A stretch of 64,000 nucleotides of DNA. Origin: Stenotrophomonas maltophilia. Its GTDB lineage: Bacteria > Pseudomonadota > Gammaproteobacteria > Xanthomonadales > Xanthomonadaceae. Within the stretch, counting starts at the first letter, position 1, and every line of letters begins with the position of its first letter. Position numbers and translations under genes: made by a program. The DNA is taken from the NCBI GenBank assembly GCA_002364755.1, contig DEZI01000036.1, forward strand, positions 46,914 through 110,913. The letters are read 5' to 3'. The notes under the pieces were generated by a model. It had not been told where the DNA came from. It searched no databases and was given only the letters and a program-made list of their open reading frames with translations. Positions 58,568 to 64,000 of this stretch are shown here, one piece after another.

Positions 58568-60433
58568 TCAGGACTCCAGCAGCTCCATCCACGCGGCTTC
58601 GGCTTTTTCCAGCTGCGCGGCGGTGGCTTCGCGGTCGCGGCCGAGCACGGCCATGCGCGTGGCATCGGCGTAGTTGGCCGGGTCGGCCAGCTGGCGGTCG
58701 AGCTCGGCCAGGCTGTTTTCCAGCTCGGACACCTTGGTTTCGGCCGCGGCCAGCTTGTGCGGGTTGGCCGGCTTCTTCTGCACCACCTGCGCTACCGGGG
58801 CGGTCTTGACCACCACCGGCTCTTCCACCTGCTCCATGCGCGCCTTGGTGCCCTGCGCCTGCGGACGGGTACGCAGCCAGGCGGCGTAGGCATCGAGGTC
58901 GCCGTCGAACGGCTCGACCACGCCATCGGCCACGCGCCAGAAGGTGTCGCAGACCAGGCCGATCAGGTGGCGGTCATGCGAGACCATCACGATCGCACCG
59001 TCGAAATCAGCCAGCGCTTCGGCCAGCGCTTCGCGCATTTCCAGATCAAGGTGGTTGGTCGGTTCGTCGAGCAGCAGCACGTTCGGCTGCTGCCAGGCGA
59101 TCAGCGCCAGCGCCAGGCGCGCGCGCTCGCCACCGGAGAAGCCGTCGACCGGCTCGAACGCGCGGTCACCGGGGAAGTTCCACTTGCCGAGGAAATCGCG
59201 GAACGACTGGTTCGGCGCATCCGGGGCGATCTCGCGGAAGTGCTCCATCGGCGACTGGCCTTCGTGCAGCGATTCCACCGTGTGCTGGGCGAAGTAACCG
59301 ATCTTCAGGTCCGGGTGCGCCGAGCGCTCGCCGGCAATCGGCATCAGCTCACCCACCAGGGTCTTCACCAGGGTGGTCTTACCCGCGCCGTTGGGGCCGA
59401 GCAGGCCGATACGCTGGCCGGCTTCCAGGCCGAAGCCGACGTTGTGCAGGATCACCGCATCGGCGCCGTAGCCGGCCTCGACGTGGTTCAGGCGAATGAG
59501 CGAAAACGGCAGTTTTGCCGGCGGGGCGAACTCGATGCGGAACTCGCGCTCGGCACGCACCGCTTCGGTACCGGCCAGCTTGGCCAGGCGCTTCATGCGG
59601 CTCTGCGCCTGCGCGGCCTTGCTGGCCTGCGCCTTGAAGCGGTCGATGAAGCTCTGCAGGTGGGCGCGCTCGGCCTGCTCCTTCTCGTGCGCGATCTGCT
59701 GCTGGCGCAGCTGTTCGGCGCGCTGCCGCTCGAAATCGGTGTAGCCGCCCGGGTAGAGCTTGGCGCCGCCACCGTGCAGGTGCAGGGTGTGGGTGGCCAC
59801 GTTGTCGAGGAACTCGCGGTCATGCGAGATCAGCAGCAGGGTGCCGGGGTACTTCAGCAGCCACTGTTCCAGCCAGTACACCGCGTCCAGGTCGAGGTGG
59901 TTGGTCGGTTCGTCGAGCAGCAGCAGGTCGCTGGGCATCATCAGCGCGCGCGCCAGGTTCAGGCGCACGCGCCAGCCGCCGGAGAACGAGGACACCGCGC
60001 GGTGGTGGGTCTCGGCCGGGAAGCCCAGGCCGTGCAGCAGCTTGCCGGCGCGCGCTTCGGCGTCGTAGGCGTTCAGCTCGGCCATGCGCGTATGCGCCTC
60101 GGCCACGGCTTCCCAGTCCTCGCGGGCGGTGGCATCAGCCTCGGCGGCCAGCACCGCGGCCACCTCGGTATCGCCGCCCAGCACGAAGCTCAGCGCCGGG
60201 TCGGGCAGCGACGGGGTTTCCTGGGCGACGCTGGCGATGCGCACCTTGCCGGGCAGATCGACGTCGCCCTTGTCCGCCTCCAGCTCGCCCTTCACCGCCG
60301 CGAACAGGCTGGACTTGCCAGCACCGTTGCGGCCGACCACACCCACCCGGTAACCGGCGTGCAGGGTCAGGTCGACATTGGACAACAGCAGCCGCTCGCC
60401 GCGGCGCAAGGCGAAATTACGAAGCGAAATCAT
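58568..60433 (-). CDS. ABC-F family ATPase, YheS-like
   Basis: From ATG 60433 this is 621 residues with two ABC cassettes: Walker A VGRNGAGKSSL, signature VSSFSGGWRVRLNLARALMM, LLLDEPTNHLDLDAVYWLEQ, and later LLGPNGAGKTTLVKTLVGEL and LLLDEPTNHLDLEMREALAE. The linker is a charged helix (RQQQIAHEKEQAERAHLQSF), and the C-terminus has a coiled coil, as in YheS. It is a soluble ribosome-associated factor, not a transporter. No TM segments are present. Confidence 0.92.
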   Translation of the reverse strand: MISLRNFALRRGERLLLSNVDLTLHAGYRVGVVGRNGAGKSSLFAAVKGELEADKGDVDLPGKVRIASVAQETPSLPDPALSFVLGGDTEVAAVLAAEADATAREDWEAVAEAHTRMAELNAYDAEARAGKLLHGLGFPAETHHRAVSSFSGGWRVRLNLARALMMPSDLLLLDEPTNHLDLDAVYWLEQWLLKYPGTLLLISHDREFLDNVATHTLHLHGGGAKLYPGGYTDFERQRAEQLRQQQIAHEKEQAERAHLQSFIDRFKAQASKAAQAQSRMKRLAKLAGTEAVRAEREFRIEFAPPAKLPFSLIRLNHVEAGYGADAVILHNVGFGLEAGQRIGLLGPNGAGKTTLVKTLVGELMPIAGERSAHPDLKIGYFAQHTVESLHEGQSPMEHFREIAPDAPNQSFRDFLGKWNFPGDRAFEPVDGFSGGERARLALALIAWQQPNVLLLDEPTNHLDLEMREALAEALADFDGAIVMVSHDRHLIGLVCDTFWRVADGVVEPFDGDLDAYAAWLRTRPQAQGTKARMEQVEEPVVVKTAPVAQVVQKKPANPHKLAAAETKVSELENSLAELDRQLADPANYADATRMAVLGRDREATAAQLEKAEAAWMELLES

Positions 60434-60650
60434 GGGGGAAGGGGTCCATATAACCAAATGGAATGTGCTGGTGAGCACTGTTCCTGCGACGCAATTCTAG
60501 CGTTAACGAATACTTGACGCGCCCCGGGAAGCGACGCGGTCGCTCCACATCTCTCCCTCGTCGAGTCCGCGCGCCTCCCGGGCCCCTCCCCCGCCAATTC
60601 CCGCCACAGCTAAATGCTTGCTTTTGCAACGTTTTTCACATGACGCGCAT

Positions 60651-60679
60651 TTGACAGCTGCTTAAATTCCCGTTAATTG
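60651..60679 (+). promoter_or_regulatory. Promoter of the TonB-dependent receptor gene
   Basis: TTGACA (60651-60656), a 17-base spacer and TAATTG (60674-60679) lie about 90 bases before the receptor ATG in an AT-rich stretch. The 335-base gap also holds the start of the leftward ABC-F gene. Confidence 0.7.
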
Positions 60680-60768
60680 CTGTATTGCGCACCGCAACAA
60701 CCGTCGTCCGCCTCACCCCCGTGATGTCGATTCCGGTGCCAGTTCCCGCCAACCGGAGCCCCACCCCG

Positions 60769-63156
<2,388 letters not shown>

Positions 63157-63177
63157 GCGGTAACGGGCATCTCGCTG

Positions 63178-63260
63178 GTAGTGCCGGCCGCTGGCCGGCC
63201 GACCCTTGCCGTATCTGGAGGAGAGCCCCTTCTTGTTGAAGGGGCGCGCCGACGGCGGGG
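63178..63260. repeat. SMAG-type element and second copy of the CGCGCCGAC hairpin unit
   Basis: GTAG followed by a TGCCGGCC-GCT-GGCCGGC stem (63178-63203), then CCCCTTC-TTGTT-GAAGGGG and CGCGCCGACGGCGGGG (63226-63260), matching the unit at 47,221-47,265. Confidence 0.8.
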
Positions 63261-63278
63261 GTAGGGGAGAAATGCGTG

Positions 63279-63319
63279 GGCAAACCCGCCGGCCGCGGCA
63301 CGTGGCCGGCGGGTTTGCC
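63279..63319. terminator. 16-pair GC-rich hairpin downstream of the receptor gene
   Basis: GGCAAACCCGCCGGCC (63279-63294) pairs perfectly with 63304-63319 around a nine-base loop. It lies 120 bases past the receptor stop and 56 before the next gene. No U-run follows, so it may be a pausing or RNA-stabilising element rather than a full terminator. Confidence 0.6.
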
Positions 63320-63375
63320 GTATCTGGCCTCATCGGTGAAAATCGGGACATCCCCCCGATTTCCTGCGAGTGCCG

Positions 63376-64000
63376 ATGCACCATGACACCGACCTGATCA
63401 ACATCGTGGCCGTCGGCCTGGGGCTCGCCTTCATCTTCGGCGCGCTGGCCAACAAGCTGCGCTTGTCTCCTCTGGTCGGGTACCTGGTGGCTGGCATCTG
63501 CGTCGGCCCGTTCACCCCCGGCTTCGTCGCCGACCAGGCGCTGGCCAACCAGCTGGCCGAACTGGGCGTGATGCTGCTGATGTTCGGCGTCGGCCTGCAC
63601 TTCTCGCTGAAGGACCTGATGGCGGTGAAGGCCATCGCCATCCCCGGTGCCATCGGCCAGATCGCCGTGGCCACCCTGCTGGGCTGGGGCGTGGCCTGGC
63701 TGATGGGCTGGCCTGCCCTGCACGGGGTCATCTTCGGTTTCTCGCTGGCCACCGCCAGTACCGTGGTGCTGCTGCGTGCGATGGAAGAACGTCGCCTGCT
63801 GGAAACCATGCGCGGCAAGATCGCGGTAGGGTGGCTGATCGTCGAGGACCTGGCCTGCGTCCTGGCACTGGTGATGATGCCGGTGCTGGCTGGCGTGTTC
63901 GGGCCCGATGCAGCCAAGGAGACCCATACCGTCGGCAGCGTGCTGGCTGACATCGGCTGGACCTTCGTGCAGCTGGGCCTGTTCGTGGCGGTGATGCTGG
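63376..64000 (+). CDS. YbaL-like monovalent cation:proton antiporter, truncated by window edge
   Basis: The first 208 residues are present. They match the E. coli YbaL pattern from the start (MHHDTDLINIVAVGLGLAFI, GALANKLRLSPLVGYLVAGI, LAELGVMLLMFGVGLHFSLK, FSLATASTVVLLRAMEERRL, VGWLIVEDLACVLALVMMPV), with several TM helices of the CPA2 fold. A K+ or Na+/H+ exchange role is expected. The C-terminal TrkA-N domain would lie outside. A second ATG two codons later is possible, but the first matches the family start. Confidence 0.93.
   Translation, partial: MHHDTDLINIVAVGLGLAFIFGALANKLRLSPLVGYLVAGICVGPFTPGFVADQALANQLAELGVMLLMFGVGLHFSLKDLMAVKAIAIPGAIGQIAVATLLGWGVAWLMGWPALHGVIFGFSLATASTVVLLRAMEERRLLETMRGKIAVGWLIVEDLACVLALVMMPVLAGVFGPDAAKETHTVGSVLADIGWTFVQLGLFVAVML

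Overview
The window is high-GC gammaproteobacterial chromosome, most likely Stenotrophomonas maltophilia or a close relative. The best markers are a divergent ampR / class A L2-type beta-lactamase pair at the right, many short GTAG-headed palindromes of the kind called SMAG in S. maltophilia, and a Xanthomonadaceae-style order ruvC-ruvA-kup-ruvB-ybgC-tolQRAB-pal-cpoB-queE-queC-tRNA-Lys. The species call is inference from gene content and repeats.

Positions 1 to about 38,290 are a lambdoid prophage lying against the 3' end of tRNA-Lys(UUU). Its left end, with the tail tip genes, is outside the window. Read leftward from the immunity region at about 27.4 kb it follows lambda order: Cro-like YdaS-type regulator, three coupled early genes, an O-like DUF1376 replication protein carrying an iteron array, a P-like helicase loader, a recombination/accessory block (nuclease-fold proteins, KilA-N antirepressor, SNF2 helicase), a Zn-ribbon protein in the Q position, a GIY-YIG-like protein, a Dam-type methylase, HicAB, tRNA-Gly(UCC), lysis genes (lambda R-type endolysin, holin, Rz/Rz1), a likely cos interval, then Nu1-A-W-B-C-D-E, neck genes, tail tube, a G/G-T programmed frameshift pair, tape measure and M/L/K-type tail genes. 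Nearly all neighbours overlap by ATGA, GTGA, TTGA or TGATG, so translation is tightly coupled.

Rightward from the immunity region lie an HTH repressor, a small lipoprotein gene, a terminator, and then a second operator-bearing promoter that starts a long rightward operon (28.8-38.2 kb). This operon carries small phage proteins, a PAPS-reductase-like PP-loop protein, a 715-residue C5-cytosine methyltransferase with an internal repeat array, a D12-class adenine methylase and an AlpA/Xis-like protein. Five copies of a 13-bp operator occur in two clusters (27,418-27,490 and 28,771-28,808), mirroring lambda OR and OL. No integrase gene is visible next to the tRNA.

From 38.3 kb onward the DNA is core chromosome: queuosine genes, the Tol-Pal envelope system, RuvABC Holliday-junction machinery interrupted by the potassium transporter kup, a YebC-family regulator, a hydrolase, a GNAT acetyltransferase, a protein with a very acidic tail, aspS, a DUF3011 secreted protein, a lipoprotein, L2/AmpR, a YheS-type ABC-F ATPase, a TonB-dependent receptor and the start of a YbaL-like cation/proton antiporter cut by the window edge. 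Intergenic gaps here are rich in palindromic repeats.
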